The notes: generated from the letters alone by a model not told the origin. A stretch of DNA of 64,000 bases from Bacteroidales bacterium (GCA_017525245.1 JAFXTE010000011.1:124001-188000); one strand, 5' to 3'; positions 1 to 11,370 are shown, counted from the stretch's first letter. Numbers and translations: made by a program.

Positions 1-1576
1 CGGCACCCACAGCCTCGATTTTCTCCACAGAGGTGATTTTGCCGGGTTTCAGAGATCCCTTTTCCAAAATTTCCTGATCCTTGTAAGTGTCAACGTATGG
101 TTTAACGTTTGCTAACGATTTGTCTTTCAGGATGGAAAGAATTTCATCCTTGGACGGAACTTTCACACCGTCTTTTTCGGGAGCGGTGACGATGGCCACC
201 ATATTGTCTTCCGTGACCCAATCCTTGGCCAATGCGTTGACTTCAGCCAAAGTGATGCCTTCGATCAGCTTCTTGGCGTAGGTGTTCTCACGTTTTGCAC
301 CCGGGATGGGGTCTTGACGCAGGAAGTTGTTGATGTATTGGCTGGCGAAACGGGCGGATTCAGTCTTATCGACCTCCTTGGCTGCCTTGTCATAATTCTC
401 TAAAAGTTCCTCTTTGGCACGGTCAAGTTCGGTTTGCAGGAAACCATGTTTCAGCACGCGGTAGTCCTCTTGCAGGATCACACGCAATGCCTCAGGAATG
501 CGGTTCTCCTTGGCCATGGCTTCCATGGCATACGCATCGGTATTTCCAATGAAATCGCCATAACCGCCACTAGCACCCAAGAACGGGCATTTCGGATCTT
601 GCGTCATTTCTGAAAAACGGGCATCCAACATGGTGTTGTAGAGATCAATGCAAAGTTGCTGACGGAAATCACCGATCGTCTTCATCGGGGTGTGTTTGTG
701 CTTGCGGATGAGCATCACTTGGCTACCCGTTGCTTCCTTATCGGTACAGACAGCCACGAGCGGCTCCTTATTGGCACCAATGCCGTAAATCTCTTTCTTG
801 CGAGGGTTCTGCTTGGCGGGGATGTTGCCGAACATCGTCTTGATCTTGTCTTCCACAACTTTCACGTCAATGTCACCGACCACGATAACGGCCTGCAAAT
901 CAGGACGGTACCAATCATGATAGAAATCCTTGATCACTTGGTAATCAAAAGTTTGCAGAATGTCAAGTTTACCGATGGGCATACGATCGGCATAACGGGA
1001 GTCCTTCATGAGGATAGGCCAGTACTCCTTGCGCATACGATCGTCGGCACCGAGACCGAGGCGGTATTCCTCGATGATGACACCGCGCTCTTCGTCAATC
1101 TCCTTGTTGTCATAAAGCAGACCGGCGGCCCAGCCACGGAGAATCTTAAGGCCGAGGTCGATGTTGTTAGGATCATCAAGCGGCATGGGGATCATATAGA
1201 CCGTCTCGTCAAAACTGGTGTAAGCGTTGAGGTCGGCGCCGAACACCACACCCTTGCTGCGCAGGTGGTCAACCACGCTGTTGCTCGGGAAACCTTCGAT
1301 ACCGTTGAAGGCCATGTGCTCGGTGAAGTGCGCCAAACCTTGTTGGTTGTCGTTCTCCTGGTTGGAGCCGGCGTTCACGGCGAGACGGAACTCCACACGG
1401 TCCTTCGGATAAGAGTTTTTACGAATGTAGTAGGTCAAGCCGTTGTCCAACTTGCCAATGGTCACATTAGGATCCGCTTTGATGGGATCGTTCAGATTCA
1501 GGTCGCCTTTCTGCTGCTGTGCGAAAACGGTCAACGCACACGCCAAGGCCATCAAAAACAAAAATACTTTTTTCAT
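1..1576 (-). CDS. Secreted M16 family zinc peptidase (pitrilysin/insulinase type), C-terminus beyond window
   Basis: The minus-strand frame stays open from the ATG at 1576 to the window edge, so about 525 N-terminal residues are visible and the stop lies outside. The protein starts with a signal peptide (MKKVFLFLMALACALTVFAQ), then the inverted zinc motif HxxEH as HFTEH near residue 80, followed by a downstream conserved Glu region (EERGVIIEEYR) that supplies the third zinc ligand in this family. These are hallmarks of M16 metalloproteases, which in Bacteroidota are long proteins of about 900-950 residues with two M16 halves, acting in the periplasm or at the outer membrane. The substrate cannot be told. 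A TAnnTTTG promoter lies about 95 nt upstream. The large plus-strand frame at 656-1597 is its antisense shadow. Confidence 0.9.
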   Translation of the reverse strand, partial: MKKVFLFLMALACALTVFAQQQKGDLNLNDPIKADPNVTIGKLDNGLTYYIRKNSYPKDRVEFRLAVNAGSNQENDNQQGLAHFTEHMAFNGIEGFPSNSVVDHLRSKGVVFGADLNAYTSFDETVYMIPMPLDDPNNIDLGLKILRGWAAGLLYDNKEIDEERGVIIEEYRLGLGADDRMRKEYWPILMKDSRYADRMPIGKLDILQTFDYQVIKDFYHDWYRPDLQAVIVVGDIDVKVVEDKIKTMFGNIPAKQNPRKKEIYGIGANKEPLVAVCTDKEATGSQVMLIRKHKHTPMKTIGDFRQQLCIDLYNTMLDARFSEMTQDPKCPFLGASGGYGDFIGNTDAYAMEAMAKENRIPEALRVILQEDYRVLKHGFLQTELDRAKEELLENYDKAAKEVDKTESARFASQYINNFLRQDPIPGAKRENTYAKKLIEGITLAEVNALAKDWVTEDNMVAIVTAPEKDGVKVPSKDEILSILKDKSLANVKPYVDTYKDQEILEKGSLKPGKITSVEKIEAVGA

Positions 1577-1672
1577 AAATGTTTGTTTTATAAATAATTA
1601 TAGTTTATCCTTTGACGATTTTCTTTTTAGACGCAAAAATTGCAGAATAACTACAAAATTTTAAATCGGCGG

Positions 1673-1680
1673 CAAAGATA
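1673..1680 (-). promoter_or_regulatory. -7 promoter box of the M16 peptidase gene
   Basis: TATCTTTG read on the minus strand matches the Bacteroidota TAnnTTTG box and lies about 95 nt upstream of the M16 start at 1576. Confidence 0.6.
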
Positions 1681-1736
1681 CTATTTTTTAAGCAATAGCA
1701 ATATAGAGGTAATTTTCAAAAGTACAATAGTTTAAG

Positions 1737-1771
1737 TTGAAATCTGAAACTTGAAACCTGAAACCTGAAAC
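1737..1771. repeat. Heptanucleotide tandem array, CTGAAAC type
   Basis: Five contiguous 7-nt units, one TTGAAAT followed by CTGAAAC and TTGAAAC variants. It lies in the divergent spacer between the M16 gene and purE, just upstream of the purE promoter. It is one of a set of arrays in this window with different units but the same period. Confidence 0.85.
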
Positions 1772-1792
1772 AAAGGCATCGGGAATTTTTAT

Positions 1793-1800
1793 TACTTTTG
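1793..1800 (+). promoter_or_regulatory. -7 promoter box of purE
   Basis: TACTTTTG followed by C, the Bacteroidota TAnnTTTG box, 24 nt before the purE ATG at 1824. Confidence 0.65.
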
Positions 1801-1823
1801 CCACCGAATTTAAAACAAATAAC

Positions 1824-2330
1824 ATGCAACCATTAGTCAGTATCATCATGGGCAGCACCTCCGACCTTCCGGTGATGGAGGCCGCCTGCAAATTTTTTGA
1901 CAGTCAGGAAATTCCGTTTGAAATGTTGGCTTTGTCGGCGCACCGCACGCCCGATGAGGTGGCCGAATACGCCAAAAACGCCCATCAGCGTGGCATCAAG
2001 GTGATTATCGCCGGCGCGGGCATGGCCGCCCACCTGCCGGGTGTGATTGCCGCCATGACCCCGCTGCCCGTCATCGGCGTGCCCATCAAGTCGTCGCTCG
2101 AAGGGATGGACGCCGCCCTCGCTATGCTGCAGATGCCTCCGGGAATCCCCGTGGCCACCGTCGCCATCAACGGCGCACAAAACGCCGCCATCCTCGCCCT
2201 GCAGATGCTCAGCGTCAACAATCCCGAAATGCTGGATAAAGTGCTGGCATTCAAACAGAACCTTAAGCAGAAAATCGTAAAGGCCAACGCTGACCTGTCC
2301 GAAATCTCCTACAAATTCAAAACAAATTAG
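1824..2330 (+). CDS. purE: N5-carboxyaminoimidazole ribonucleotide mutase (class I PurE)
   Basis: This enzyme converts N5-CAIR to CAIR in de novo purine synthesis in the cytoplasm. The 168-residue length fits class I PurE. The N-terminal segment has the nucleotide-binding MGSTSD motif (about residues 9-14), followed by LSAHRTPD with the catalytic His, and later [10 protein letters not shown] and GVPIKS, all diagnostic of the family. The ATG at 1824 is 24 nt after a TAnnTTTG box. The stop codon TAG at 2328-2330 falls in the first unit of a heptamer array. purK is not adjacent; purM and guaB, from the same pathway, are elsewhere in the window. Confidence 0.96.
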   Translation: MQPLVSIIMGSTSDLPVMEAACKFFDSQEIPFEMLALSAHRTPDEVAEYAKNAHQRGIKVIIAGAGMAAHLPGVIAAMTPLPVIGVPIKSSLEGMDAALAMLQMPPGIPVATVAINGAQNAAILALQMLSVNNPEMLDKVLAFKQNLKQKIVKANADLSEISYKFKTN

Positions 2331-2351
2331 CTATTAGCTTTTGGCTATAAC
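2324..2351. repeat. Heptanucleotide array, CTATTAG type, over the purE stop
   Basis: Four 7-nt units (AAATTAG, CTATTAG, CTTTTGG, CTATAAC) followed by a degenerate TTAACC-rich run that reaches the next gene's ATG at 2381. The purE stop codon is in the first unit. The same unit family recurs at 5671, 19762 and 63851. Confidence 0.75.
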
Positions 2352-2380
2352 TCCTTAACCTTCTAACCTTTAACCTAACC

Positions 2381-5300
2381 ATGCTCACGGTCTATTCCGC
2401 CTCCGCCGGCTCCGGGAAAACCTACAACCTGGTGTTCGACTATATCGCCACCTGTCTCAAAAATCATGTGCCCGCATTTCTGCGCGACAAGCAGAACTAC
2501 TCCTGCCTGTCTTGTACGGGTTACAAGCAGATTTTGGCGATAACGTTCACCAACAATGCCGGTTCGGAAATGAAAGAGCGAGTGGTGAAGCAACTGAACC
2601 GACTCGCCTTCGCCCAAAGCGTGTCAGACCTGAACGCCAATGACTTCAACAACCTCTGTAACAAAATTTTTGGTGAAGACTACACGCTTTCCCCGGAAGA
2701 GTGTTTTATGTTTGTTCAAAAGACTTCTAAAACTCTGCTCTACAATATTTTATACGATTACGCCTGCTTCAGCATCACCACTATTGACAGCTTCATCCAG
2801 CGCGTGATCCGTTCCTCCGCCCTCTACCTCAACCTCAGCATGAACTATGCCGTGCAAATCCACTTGACGGACTTCTTCCGCATGGCTATCGAACAGTATA
2901 TCTGCGATTTAACCAACAATAACCAACAACTCAACGTGGTGGTGAAGGAGCTGGAGCAAGAGATGGAGGATAAAGGCAATGCCAATATCAACCGTTTCTT
3001 GATGCAGGGACTCGGCGTCCTTTACTACGATACGGAGAAAAGCCATCCCCACATCAAAAACATCCCGGAAATAGAAGAGTTGGAAAAGGTTGTGGATCAG
3101 TGGAAGCAAAACTGCCGACACATTCAGGAACAATGTAAAACCGACACAAAAGATCTTGTAAAACAAGCACTTGCTATTTTTGAAGAAGCTGAAAAAGAGG
3201 ATCTTCACCCCAATGGGACGTATAATTGGGACAAGCATATTGCCTGCATCGCGGAAGATCCGTTCAACTTGGAAAAAGGCTTCGAAGCAAGTAAGTGTTT
3301 GCAGGAAATGGACGAAAAGAAAGTCTTTTCCGCGCCCAAAAAGGGTGGAAAAGCCGAGAAAGAGAGAAAAGAGTGTTTGAGGGCAGAATTTTCCGAACGA
3401 GTAAAAGATGTTTTCTCGCAAATCCAAAAAATCGTATTAGATTATGCGAAAGACTTTTTCACCAACTATGTTTTGGCTAAAAACGCCAACCGCCTTTTGG
3501 TGTTGACCGCCTTGCAGCAACATATTGAAGCAATTAAAGAGCAAACCGACTCCTTCTTTCTGTCGGAAAGCAACCCACTGCTGAACGATGCCATTTCCGA
3601 CTCCAACGGGGATCCGCTTTTTGAGAAGCTGAGTTTTTTCCGGCATTTCTTCATCGATGAATTCCAGGACACCTCCCTGATGCAGTGGCAAGACTTAAAG
3701 CCGATGATTGTGGAAGCGTTGAGTGAAAACGGGAATGTTATCCTTTTTGGCGATGTGAAACAGTCCATCTATCGGTTCCGCAACGGTGATGTGGAACTTT
3801 TCTACCATCTGTCGGATTATGACCGGATGGAGAACACTCCTGCGGAAAAGGATATTTTCACCTTGTTGAAAGGCAAGTCGGATTATCGTTCCATCCCTTT
3901 GAAAACCAATTATCGCTCGCAATCGTCGGTGATAGAGTTCAACAACCGTTTTTTCCAGTATTACGCGGAAACATTGGACAAAACCGACTATTACAGAGAT
4001 GTGGAGCAGTTCGTCAATCCCTTGAAAACTGGCGGATTGGTTCAGATTTTTGGTTATAACAAGCAGGATTATAAAGATATACGTCATGTTTGGCCAGAAT
4101 GCTCTGAGGATTTTTTTGAGAATGTATATAAGAAATTGAAACCAGAGGAGGCTGAACTGCTGTATGCCGTCAAGGATGCGAAACAGCGCGGTTATGCTTA
4201 CGGCGATATGGCTGTGCTGCTCAGCGGTAGGGCGAAATGCAAAGCGTTTGCGCAATGTTTGCTCCAGGCGGATGTCCCTGTTATCACCACAGAATCGCTC
4301 CAACTCTGTGACAATTTGAGTGTTAACTTGCTAATCAGCACATTGCGATTGATGATAAATCCGAAGGACAAATTGGTGCAAACCACCATTTTACACTTCT
4401 TCTGCACCAAGTATCATCAGGATTTTCATGCCGCATTGCTCAAAAACACAGAAAGCGATTTTCATGCTGTTTTGAACGAACTGTTTCCGAGTCAGGACTT
4501 TTCGCGTAATTTAGCAGGTTGGGCACAGAGTCCGTTCCTATTAACCATGAAAGACATGGTCCGATACTACCAGTTTGACGACAGCGAAGATCCTTTTATT
4601 GCGGATTTTCTGGATTTGGTACATGAATACGGGAAATCCCAGACGGCTTCCGTTTCAGCTTTTTTAACATGGTGGGACGACCTCAATAGTTACAGTGAGA
4701 CTATTCCGCGACTCACTCTTTCCGGAAAGTCTGATGCCGTGCAACTGATGACCATTCATGCTTCCAAAGGTATGGAATTTCCTGTGGTGATCACTCATTG
4801 TAGCGCATCCAATTCCCGTGAATCCTATTACTGGGTGAATGATGCACGAAGTCAGAAAAGCTGTTATGTGAAGCATGAAAAAAACATGAAGTACTCTGAT
4901 TTTCAGGAAGATTATGATGCTGAAGAGGATAAGAAAAACCTTGACAGTCTTAATCTCTGGTATGTGGATTTCACTCGTGCCCGCGATATGCTCTACCTTT
5001 TAGTCGAATTCCCAGACAGTAAAGACAATAAAAAGAAAGAAGACGAAAAAACGAACATAAAGAAAGCTTTGCGGCAATTTGTAGGCAATTCAGAAAACCA
5101 AATCACAGACAATCAAAATCACATTTACTATTATGGTGATTTTGAGTGGCAGAAACCAACTAAAACATCTGATAATCAGCTAAAAAACTCAAATCTTCAG
5201 GTATGCTGTTCTAACTTGACTTTCTGCGAGAACGACTCCATCAATGTCAACCTTTCAGCAACAAACACCGAATCACAAGATCTCGGTACGCAGATCCACG

Positions 5301-5677
5301 AATTTTTGCAAAAATTAACACTCTTTCCCGCTACGGAAGTGGAGCGAGATGTGGTGACAAGCGGATTGCCGGAGGAGATCCGCACACGGCTGCTTCAGCT
5401 GTTCGAACGGACGGCACAGGATTCCCGTTTACGTCCGTACTTTTACCTCGATGAAGACGACCAAGTGTTGAACGAGGTCACTATCCTTACGAAAAACGGC
5501 GAGGAGAGGCGTCCCGACCGTGTGGTCATCAAACCCGACCACGTCATGATCATTGACTACAAAACCGGTCAGGAACATCGTCTTCAATACGAAGCGCAAC
5601 TAAAAGAATATCAGGAATGTATGCAGGAAATGGGATATCAGGACGTGCGAACGGAAATCCTGTATATTGGCTATTAG
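2381..5677 (+). CDS. UvrD/AddA-like superfamily 1 helicase with C-terminal PD-(D/E)XK nuclease
   Basis: This 1098-residue protein is probably the helicase-nuclease subunit of an AddAB/RecBCD-type double-strand-break end-processing machine. The Walker A motif SASAGSGKT is at residues 6-14. Motif II is DEFQDTS near residue 427, followed by FGDVKQSIYRFR near 460. Late helicase motifs are TIHASKGMEFPVV near 790 and VDFTRARDMLYL near 860. The C-terminal DRVVIKPDHVMIIDYKTG (about 1045-1062) carries the D...D-Y-K signature of a RecB/AddA nuclease. The usual AddB-like partner is not next to it; upstream is purE and downstream is guaB. The last residues and the TAG stop are encoded by the first units of a heptamer array. 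The exact family name (AddA or RecB-like) is inference. Confidence 0.88.
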   Translation: MLTVYSASAGSGKTYNLVFDYIATCLKNHVPAFLRDKQNYSCLSCTGYKQILAITFTNNAGSEMKERVVKQLNRLAFAQSVSDLNANDFNNLCNKIFGEDYTLSPEECFMFVQKTSKTLLYNILYDYACFSITTIDSFIQRVIRSSALYLNLSMNYAVQIHLTDFFRMAIEQYICDLTNNNQQLNVVVKELEQEMEDKGNANINRFLMQGLGVLYYDTEKSHPHIKNIPEIEELEKVVDQWKQNCRHIQEQCKTDTKDLVKQALAIFEEAEKEDLHPNGTYNWDKHIACIAEDPFNLEKGFEASKCLQEMDEKKVFSAPKKGGKAEKERKECLRAEFSERVKDVFSQIQKIVLDYAKDFFTNYVLAKNANRLLVLTALQQHIEAIKEQTDSFFLSESNPLLNDAISDSNGDPLFEKLSFFRHFFIDEFQDTSLMQWQDLKPMIVEALSENGNVILFGDVKQSIYRFRNGDVELFYHLSDYDRMENTPAEKDIFTLLKGKSDYRSIPLKTNYRSQSSVIEFNNRFFQYYAETLDKTDYYRDVEQFVNPLKTGGLVQIFGYNKQDYKDIRHVWPECSEDFFENVYKKLKPEEAELLYAVKDAKQRGYAYGDMAVLLSGRAKCKAFAQCLLQADVPVITTESLQLCDNLSVNLLISTLRLMINPKDKLVQTTILHFFCTKYHQDFHAALLKNTESDFHAVLNELFPSQDFSRNLAGWAQSPFLLTMKDMVRYYQFDDSEDPFIADFLDLVHEYGKSQTASVSAFLTWWDDLNSYSETIPRLTLSGKSDAVQLMTIHASKGMEFPVVITHCSASNSRESYYWVNDARSQKSCYVKHEKNMKYSDFQEDYDAEEDKKNLDSLNLWYVDFTRARDMLYLLVEFPDSKDNKKKEDEKTNIKKALRQFVGNSENQITDNQNHIYYYGDFEWQKPTKTSDNQLKNSNLQVCCSNLTFCENDSINVNLSATNTESQDLGTQIHEFLQKLTLFPATEVERDVVTSGLPEEIRTRLLQLFERTAQDSRLRPYFYLDEDDQVLNEVTILTKNGEERRPDRVVIKPDHVMIIDYKTGQEHRLQYEAQLKEYQECMQEMGYQDVRTEILYIGY

Positions 5678-5712
5678 CCTTTGGCTTTTGGCTATTAGCT
5701 TTTTGCTTTTGA
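5671..5712. repeat. Heptanucleotide array, CTATTAG/CTTTTGG type, over the helicase stop
   Basis: Six contiguous 7-nt units of CTATTAG, CCTTTGG and CTTTTGG type. The helicase stop TAG (5675-5677) is in the first unit. A partial related stretch (CTAATGGCCAATAGC) follows near 5737. Confidence 0.85.
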
Positions 5713-5835
5713 ATACAAAACAGACCAGCTAATATCTAATGGCCAATAGCTGAAATTTTTATCATCAACACACAACAACATATTATCATTCTGGTTCGAG
5801 AAAAAAAAATAATTCGGGCGATATTGAAAATTTCG

Positions 5836-5843
5836 TATTTTTG
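5836..5843 (+). promoter_or_regulatory. -7 promoter box of guaB
   Basis: TATTTTTG followed by CACG, 24 nt before the guaB start. The same core with the same flank (GTATTTTTGCACG) occurs before tRNA-Arg at 29546. Confidence 0.65.
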
Positions 5844-5854
5844 CACGAAAATAA

Positions 5855-7345
<1,491 letters not shown>

Positions 7346-7372
7346 TTCAATCATCATCAAAAATAAACTGTT

Positions 7373-8218
7373 ATGAACAATAAGAACATCATCGTAGGTG
7401 TTGACTTTTCCAACAGCTCCCTCAACGCCTTCCGCCACGCAATTTCATTAGCTCTGAAAACAGGTGCTGACATGCACTTAGTTTGGGTAAAAACCCCAGG
7501 TGTTACCAAAAACGCTGAAAACGGAGAAGACAATTACATCCAAAAATTGCAAAATTCTTTAGAGGAATGGAGGGATATGTGTAGAATGGAATCACCTGAC
7601 ACAGAAGTTAATACTGTCATATTAGAAGGAAAAGTGCATGTTGAACTTCCAAAATATGCAGCCAACTTCTCCAACCCCATAATCGTGTTGGGCACGCATG
7701 GTACTTCTGGTTTTGAGGAAGGTTATATCGGCAATAACGCCAACCGTCTGATCAAGGCTGCCAAGGTTCCGATCTTGATCATGCGTGAAAATATCGAAAT
7801 TAAACGCGACCTGCACAACATTTATGCCCCTATCGATTTGAGCTTCGAGACGTTGCAAAAGATGCGTTATGCCACCTATTTGGCCAAACGTTTCGCCGCC
7901 AAGGTCACAATCGCCGGGGTTTATTATCCGAACAACGCTGACACGCGCCACATCATCAACGTGCAGATGCGTCATGCCTCCGACATGTGTGAGGATGCCA
8001 ACGTACGCCACGAGATGGTTCCGTTGACTGTGCAAAAAGACTATGTGCAGACACTTTTGAACCACGCTCACGAGATGGATGCCAACCTGATTGTCATCAT
8101 GCGTGAAGAAAGCGAAACGGACTTCACCTCCAACTCGAACATGACGGAAATCCTCAGCACCTCCAAGATGCCGCTGCTGATTATCCCTAATGTACAGTCC
8201 GCAGGTCTCGGCAGATAA
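7373..8218 (+). CDS. Tandem universal stress protein (UspA family)
   Basis: A 281-residue cytoplasmic protein made of two UspA-type domains, roughly residues 1-145 and 150-281. The first begins NIIVGVDFSNSSLNAFRHA and ends with a GTHGTSGFEEGYIGNNANRLIKAAKVPILIM segment. That segment fits the ATP-binding G-2x-G-9x-G(S/T) pattern only loosely. The second half retains the fold pattern (NIYAPIDLS ... MPLLIIPN) but a weaker nucleotide signature. Tandem Usp proteins are common in Bacteroidota; their client is generally unknown. The stop overlaps the next ATG by one base (TAATG), implying translational coupling with the flavin reductase gene. Confidence 0.85.
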   Translation: MNNKNIIVGVDFSNSSLNAFRHAISLALKTGADMHLVWVKTPGVTKNAENGEDNYIQKLQNSLEEWRDMCRMESPDTEVNTVILEGKVHVELPKYAANFSNPIIVLGTHGTSGFEEGYIGNNANRLIKAAKVPILIMRENIEIKRDLHNIYAPIDLSFETLQKMRYATYLAKRFAAKVTIAGVYYPNNADTRHIINVQMRHASDMCEDANVRHEMVPLTVQKDYVQTLLNHAHEMDANLIVIMREESETDFTSNSNMTEILSTSKMPLLIIPNVQSAGLGR

Positions 8219-8796
8219 TGGCAAAAACAGGCAAAAGGACGTTGCGCGGAGGCAACATGCTCAACCCCACTCCGGTGGTCATGGTCTCCTGCGGCAGCAC
8301 CCTTGACGAATACAATATCATCACCATCGCATGGGCGGGAACGGTTTGCTCCGACCCGCCTATGTGTTCTATTTCCGTGCGCCCCGAACGCCATTCCTAC
8401 GGCATCATCAAAAAAGAAGGAGCTTTTGTTATAAACTTGGTTAACAAACAATTGACCCCATACGCTGATTGGTGCGGGGTTCGTTCGGGTAAAAAGTACA
8501 ACAAATTTGTGGAAACAGGGTTGACCCCGATTCGTGCTACGAAAGTGAACGCACCGATGATTGAGGAATCGCCTGTGAATCTGGAGTGCAAGGTGACGCA
8601 AGTCATCCCGCTCGGCAGTCACGACCTATTCCTCGCCGAAGTTGTGGCCGTTCATGTCAACGAGAAACTGTTTTCGCCGAAAACGGATGCCATAGACCTT
8701 CGCCGCGCCGATTTAGTGACCTATTCTCACGGGCATTACTATACGTTGGGCGAAGTTCTTGGCAAATTCGGGTTTTCGGTGGAGAAAAAGCGTTGA
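8218..8796 (+). CDS. Flavin reductase-like FMN-binding protein
   Basis: A 192-residue protein of the flavin reductase domain family: an FMN-binding split barrel that reduces flavin with NAD(P)H or carries a bound FMN. Family features are the N-terminal NPTPVVMVSCG segment, IAWAGTVCSDPPMCSISVRPERHSYG (FMN phosphate contacts), INLVNKQL, and SPVNLECKVTQVIPLGSHDLFLAEVVAVHV. Its physiological partner is not evident. It starts at the last base of the stress-protein stop, so both are probably one operon. The mutS2 promoter begins shortly after its stop. Confidence 0.85.
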   Translation: MAKTGKRTLRGGNMLNPTPVVMVSCGSTLDEYNIITIAWAGTVCSDPPMCSISVRPERHSYGIIKKEGAFVINLVNKQLTPYADWCGVRSGKKYNKFVETGLTPIRATKVNAPMIEESPVNLECKVTQVIPLGSHDLFLAEVVAVHVNEKLFSPKTDAIDLRRADLVTYSHGHYYTLGEVLGKFGFSVEKKR

Positions 8797-8815
8797 TTAC
8801 AAAGCAAAAAATTCG

Positions 8816-8823
8816 TACCTTTG
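8816..8823 (+). promoter_or_regulatory. -7 promoter box of mutS2
   Basis: TACCTTTG followed by C, 30 nt before the mutS2 ATG at 8853, with a TTG about 25 nt further upstream as a possible -33 element. Confidence 0.65.
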
Positions 8824-8852
8824 CCGCCATTTTAAAACTGACGTGACTTATT

Positions 8853-11327
8853 ATGCTCTATCCAGATAATTTTGAGGAGAAAATCGGTTTTGATATCGTG
8901 CGGCGGTTGATTCTGGAACACTGCTTGAGTCCACAGGGGGCTGAAGCGGTGGAAAACATGCAGTTTATGACCGACATGCTGCAGATCATGCCGGCATTGG
9001 AAGCGGTGGAAGAGTTCCGCCAGTTGCTGCTTTTCGACGAACCGTTTCCCGCACAAGACTTCTACGACCTTCGCGAAACGCTGAAACGTCTCCGTATCGA
9101 CGGCACCCATATCGAACTCGACGAACTCGCCTGTCTGCGCGGATTCATCCAGTCCATGACCAACATTTTCGTCTATTTCAAGGTGCGACACGAGGACAAC
9201 CGTTACCCGCGCCTTTGGTCAATGTGCGCGGAAATGCCGCTGCAGCGTGACCTGACGAGCGCCATAAACCGTATCTTGGACGACAAAGGTCAAATGCGCG
9301 ACAACGCTTCCGACGAACTGGCCCACATCAAAGGGGCGATGAATCGCCTCTCCCGCGACGCAGACCGGCAAATCCGTAAGATTCTCGCCACTGCCAAGCA
9401 GGATGGCATCGTGAAGGAGGATGCCGAAATGACCATCCGCAACGGACGACTCTGTATTCCCGTCTCCGCCCAGTTCAAACGCCGTCTGCGCGGTTTCGTT
9501 CATGACGAGTCCGCCACTGGACAGACCGTTTTCATCGAACCGACGGAGGTTTTCGATGCCAACAACGAACTCAAGGAGCTGCAAAACGCCGAACAACGCG
9601 AGATTATCCGCATCCTGACGGAAATCACCGACACCATCCGCCCGCTCATCGATGACCTCCTCGATGCCCAAAAACTGATGGGCAAGTACGACTTCCTTCG
9701 TGCCAAAGCCCTCTTCGCCATCGACATTGACGCTTCGGTACCCCATATTCATCCGAAAACCATGGTGCAATGGTACCAAGCCAAGCATCCCCTGCTCTAC
9801 CTCAACTACAAAAAACATCACAAAGAGGTGGTTCCGTTGGACATCCGCCTGCTGCCCGAAAAACGAATCCTCATTATTTCCGGACCCAACGCCGGCGGCA
9901 AGTCCGTATGCCTGAAAAGCGTTGGCCTACTGCAATATATGATGCAATGCGGATTGCCCGTCCCGATGCTGAGCACCTCCGACATGGGTATCTTCGACCA
10001 TATTTTCATTGACATTGGCGATGAACAGTCCATCGACAACGATTTGAGTACATATAGTTCTCATTTGCAGAATCTTAAGATGATGGACGAACATCTTAAC
10101 GCCAAGTCGCTGTTCCTGATTGACGAATTTGGCAGCGGCACCGAGCCAACCTTGGGCGGAGCATTAGCCGAGTCGATTTTGGAACGTTACTACGATACGA
10201 AAGCGTTCGGCATCATCACCACGCACTATGGCAACCTCAAGATGTTCTCTGACACGCATCCGGAAGCCGAAAACGGTGCTATGTTGTTCGATACCAATGC
10301 GTTACTTCCTCTTTTTGTCCTTAAAATCGGTAAACCCGGAAGCTCTTTCACCTACGAAATTGCCCGCCAAATCGGATTGGATCCGCAAATCATCGACAAT
10401 GCGATTCAGAAATCCGGCACGGCGCAAATCGACTACGAACGGAAATTAGAGGAGATTGAAATCACGCAGATAGAGACGGAACAAAAACTTAAGATGGTAC
10501 GGGCCGCTGACGAACAATTAGCGGTAATGATTGACGAATATGCCGAAAAGTTCGCGCAACTCGACAAGCAGCGCAAAGAGATTCTCACTAAAGCCAAAAA
10601 CCAGGCCAACTATATTGTGGATAGCGCGAACAAAATCATCGAAAACACAATTCGCGAGATCAAAGAATCGAAAGCCGATGCGGAGAAGACCAAAGCTGCG
10701 CGGGAAGAGGTGAAATCCTTCAAAAAAGAGATGCAGAAGGAGATCGAGCATGTAGAGAAAGCGGAGGCCGAGGCCGTGAAAGCGCTCATTCCCGTTCATC
10801 GTAAAAAAACGGCGGAGAAACGGCAGAGTGCCGAAGAGGTGCAAGACAAGACCATTCGCGTGGGTGATTCCGTCTATATGCCTGATTCCCAGATTGCAGG
10901 CGAAGTTACGCAGATTGATGGCAACGACGTGATGATTTCCTTCCATTCAGTAAATTTCCGTACCAAGCTTGACAAGCTCATCAAAATCAGCAAGAAAGAA
11001 GCACGGAACGTGGAAAGAGGACATGTGTCGCAATTCAACACCGGCACCATTGCGGATGCCCTTAACAAAAAACTCTCCGATTTCAATAGCACTTTGGATG
11101 TGCGCGGGCAACGGGCCGAAGAGATGATACACAATCTGGAAGAGTATTTAGACGAAGCCGAAATGTTGGGCGTGACTAATTTGCGTATTCTTCATGGAAA
11201 AGGAAACGGCATTTTGCGGAGCGTTGTAAGACAGTATCTTGCTAAAAGACAAAATGTTGCAGAGTTTCATGATGAAATGCTTGAACTCGGTGGCGCAGGC
11301 GTAACGGTAGTAAAAATGAAAAAGTAG
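8853..11327 (+). CDS. mutS2: MutS2 family ATPase/endonuclease with Smr domain
   Basis: MutS2 is a MutS paralogue implicated in suppressing recombination and, in some bacteria, in rescue of collided ribosomes. The 824-residue protein has the MutS lever/clamp helices, then the ATPase core with Walker A GPNAGGKS near residue 347 and Walker B LIDEFGSGTEP near 425. A coiled, charged stretch runs about 530-660. The C-terminal Smr nuclease domain begins LDVRGQRAEEMIHNL near residue 750 and contains the ILHGKGNGILR motif. It lacks the MutS mismatch-recognition domain, as expected for MutS2. It has its own promoter; trkA follows after 43 nt. Confidence 0.95.
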   Translation: MLYPDNFEEKIGFDIVRRLILEHCLSPQGAEAVENMQFMTDMLQIMPALEAVEEFRQLLLFDEPFPAQDFYDLRETLKRLRIDGTHIELDELACLRGFIQSMTNIFVYFKVRHEDNRYPRLWSMCAEMPLQRDLTSAINRILDDKGQMRDNASDELAHIKGAMNRLSRDADRQIRKILATAKQDGIVKEDAEMTIRNGRLCIPVSAQFKRRLRGFVHDESATGQTVFIEPTEVFDANNELKELQNAEQREIIRILTEITDTIRPLIDDLLDAQKLMGKYDFLRAKALFAIDIDASVPHIHPKTMVQWYQAKHPLLYLNYKKHHKEVVPLDIRLLPEKRILIISGPNAGGKSVCLKSVGLLQYMMQCGLPVPMLSTSDMGIFDHIFIDIGDEQSIDNDLSTYSSHLQNLKMMDEHLNAKSLFLIDEFGSGTEPTLGGALAESILERYYDTKAFGIITTHYGNLKMFSDTHPEAENGAMLFDTNALLPLFVLKIGKPGSSFTYEIARQIGLDPQIIDNAIQKSGTAQIDYERKLEEIEITQIETEQKLKMVRAADEQLAVMIDEYAEKFAQLDKQRKEILTKAKNQANYIVDSANKIIENTIREIKESKADAEKTKAAREEVKSFKKEMQKEIEHVEKAEAEAVKALIPVHRKKTAEKRQSAEEVQDKTIRVGDSVYMPDSQIAGEVTQIDGNDVMISFHSVNFRTKLDKLIKISKKEARNVERGHVSQFNTGTIADALNKKLSDFNSTLDVRGQRAEEMIHNLEEYLDEAEMLGVTNLRILHGKGNGILRSVVRQYLAKRQNVAEFHDEMLELGGAGVTVVKMKK

Positions 11328-11370
11328 CGGAAAATTTTTTATTTTCGCCGCTTTGCTAAAGTAAGAATTT

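Noticed and set aside
656-1597. 313-codon plus-strand frame
   Set aside because: It is antisense to the M16 peptidase, which has a signal peptide, HxxEH motif and promoter; the antisense product has no recognisable features.
1737-1771. Possible CRISPR array
   Set aside because: The unit is 7 nt with no spacers; none of the tandem arrays has CRISPR geometry and no cas gene is present.
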